Shown here: piece after piece, positions 62,809 through 64,000 of the stretch | Layout: the number at the start of each line of letters is the position of its first letter | Numbering within the stretch: the first letter of the stretch is position 1 | Assembly (NCBI RefSeq): GCF_038050405.1 | Contig: NZ_CP150900.1 | Location: 1,054,001-1,118,000, forward strand | DNA: 64,000 bases | Direction of reading: 5' to 3' | Source: Paraburkholderia sp. IMGN_8 | Lineage (GTDB): Bacteria; Pseudomonadota; Gammaproteobacteria; Burkholderiales; Burkholderiaceae | Made by a program: the position numbers and the translations under genes | The notes under the pieces: generated by a model | The model's input: only the letters and a program-made list of their open reading frames with translations | Told to the model about the DNA's origin: nothing | The model's database searches: none

Positions 62809-64000
62809 ATGGATCATATTCGTAACTTTTCGATCATTGCGCACATCGACCATGGCAAGTCGACGCTCGCCGATCGCATCATCCAGATCTGCGGCGGCTT
62901 GTCCGACCGCGAGATGGAAGCTCAAGTGCTCGACTCGATGGATCTCGAGCGCGAGCGCGGCATCACCATCAAGGCACAAACCGCCGCACTGACGTATAAG
63001 GCCCGTGACGGGCAGATCTACAACCTGAACATGATCGACACGCCGGGTCACGTCGACTTCTCGTACGAAGTCAGCCGCTCGCTGTCCGCGTGTGAAGGCG
63101 CGTTGCTGGTCGTCGACGCAAGCCAGGGCGTGGAAGCACAAACCGTCGCCAACTGCTACACGGCGATCGAGCTCGGCGTCGACGTGATTCCGGTGCTCAA
63201 CAAGATCGACTTGCCGGCTGCGAACCCGGAAAACGCGATTTCCGAAATCGAAGACGTGATCGGCATCGACGCAACCGACGCCACGCATTGCAGCGCGAAG
63301 ACCGGCCTCGGCGTGGAAGACGTGCTCGAAGCGCTGATTGCCAAGGTGCCGCCGCCCAAGGGCGATCCGGAAGCACCGCTGCAAGCGCTGATCATCGACT
63401 CGTGGTTCGACAACTACGTGGGTGTCGTGATGCTGGTGCGTATCGTCAATGGCACGGTGCGTCCGAAAGACAAGATCCGCATGATGGCGACCGGCGCACA
63501 GTACCCGGTCGAGCATATCGGCGTATTCACGCCGAAGTCGAAGAACCTCGAATCGCTGTCCGCTGGGCAGGTGGGCTTCATCATCGCCGGCATCAAGGAA
63601 TTGGCCGCCGCGAAGGTGGGTGACACCGTCACGCTGGTGAATCGTCCCGCTACCGAGCCGCTGCCGGGCTTCAAGGAAGTGAAGCCGCAGGTGTTCGCCG
63701 GTCTCTATCCGGTCGAAGCGAACCAGTACGACGCGCTGCGTGACTCGCTGGAAAAGCTGAAGCTGAACGACGCCTCGCTGCAGTACGAGCCTGAAGTCTC
63801 GCAGGCGCTCGGCTTCGGTTTCCGTTGCGGCTTCCTCGGTCTGCTGCACATGGAGATCGTGCAGGAGCGTCTTGAACGCGAGTTCGACATGGATCTGATC
63901 ACCACGGCGCCGACCGTGGTGTACGAGGTCCTGCAGCGCGACGGCACGACCATCATGGTCGAGAATCCGGCCAAGATGCCGGAGCCCTCGAAGATCGAAG
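62809..64000 (+). CDS. lepA: Elongation factor 4 (LepA), 5' part
   Basis: 397 codons of about 600 are present; the gene runs off the right edge. [20 protein letters not shown] begins the G-domain; P-loop AHIDHGKST, switch [24 protein letters not shown] and SAKTGLG follow in order. LepA is a ribosomal GTPase involved in translation under stress and in 30S assembly. Its position after the rpoE cluster is usual in Burkholderiales; lepB usually follows. Confidence 0.97.
   Translation, partial: MDHIRNFSIIAHIDHGKSTLADRIIQICGGLSDREMEAQVLDSMDLERERGITIKAQTAALTYKARDGQIYNLNMIDTPGHVDFSYEVSRSLSACEGALLVVDASQGVEAQTVANCYTAIELGVDVIPVLNKIDLPAANPENAISEIEDVIGIDATDATHCSAKTGLGVEDVLEALIAKVPPPKGDPEAPLQALIIDSWFDNYVGVVMLVRIVNGTVRPKDKIRMMATGAQYPVEHIGVFTPKSKNLESLSAGQVGFIIAGIKELAAAKVGDTVTLVNRPATEPLPGFKEVKPQVFAGLYPVEANQYDALRDSLEKLKLNDASLQYEPEVSQALGFGFRCGFLGLLHMEIVQERLEREFDMDLITTAPTVVYEVLQRDGTTIMVENPAKMPEPSKIE

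Overview
The window looks like a chromosomal segment of a Paraburkholderia/Burkholderia-type betaproteobacterium. The evidence is high GC with strong third-position GC bias, the block yceD-rpmF-plsX-fabHDG-acpP-fabF-rpoE-rseA-rseB-mucD-lepA, the rne/rluC divergent pair, and the style of the thyA, folA, fumC and moa/mob/moe genes. The genus is inferred from remembered gene order and protein style, not from a search. Most of the window is housekeeping DNA. No prophage, transposase or CRISPR array was seen.

Region 1 (1-12144). The 3' end of pmbA and folA lie at the left and thyA at the right. Between folA and thyA sits a self-contained block of about 9.9 kb. It is a leftward operon of seven exported proteins (2715-9035) followed by a sigma-54 activator (1137-2690), and a second, closely similar activator (9571-10965) is transcribed the other way from the same control region. 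Gene content and order match the functional amyloid (Fap) secretion systems of Pseudomonas: small exported proteins, proteins with Asn/Gln/Gly repeats, a C39 cysteine peptidase (FapD-like), a FapE-like protein, and an outer-membrane barrel with an N-terminal coiled coil (FapF-like). A -24/-12 promoter matching the sigma-54 consensus lies just upstream of the first gene (9063-9078), with palindromes further upstream. This is the most interesting part of the window.

Region 2 (12179-30900). A large FecR-domain/Trp-rich/Pro-Gln-rich exported protein; an ArsR-type regulator; a 46-residue lipoprotein; an MFS exporter overlapping a GlxA-type AraC regulator; a thioesterase; fumC; an 875-bp non-coding element with 260-290-bp inverted arms; a MATE pump; an S4 RNA-binding protein; an exported Gln/Lys-rich protein; a UvrD/Rep-type helicase; an unknown 256-residue protein; azlCD with an AraC regulator; and creA.

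Region 3 (31000-42000). Two identical tRNA-Asn(GTT) genes, fdxA, pncB, a lone lutC-like gene, an NhaD-type antiporter, a 2-hydroxyacid dehydrogenase overlapping rmuC, a GNAT enzyme with a small membrane protein, and the molybdenum cofactor set moaA-mobA-moeA.

Region 4 (42100-64000). rne, then divergently rluC-gph-like-Rieske-sppA-like; a methyltransferase/maf pair; yceD-rpmF-plsX-fabH-fabD-fabG-acpP-fabF for fatty acid synthesis and L32; then rpoE-rseA-rseB-mucD for the envelope stress response, a glutaredoxin-like protein, and lepA running off the right edge.
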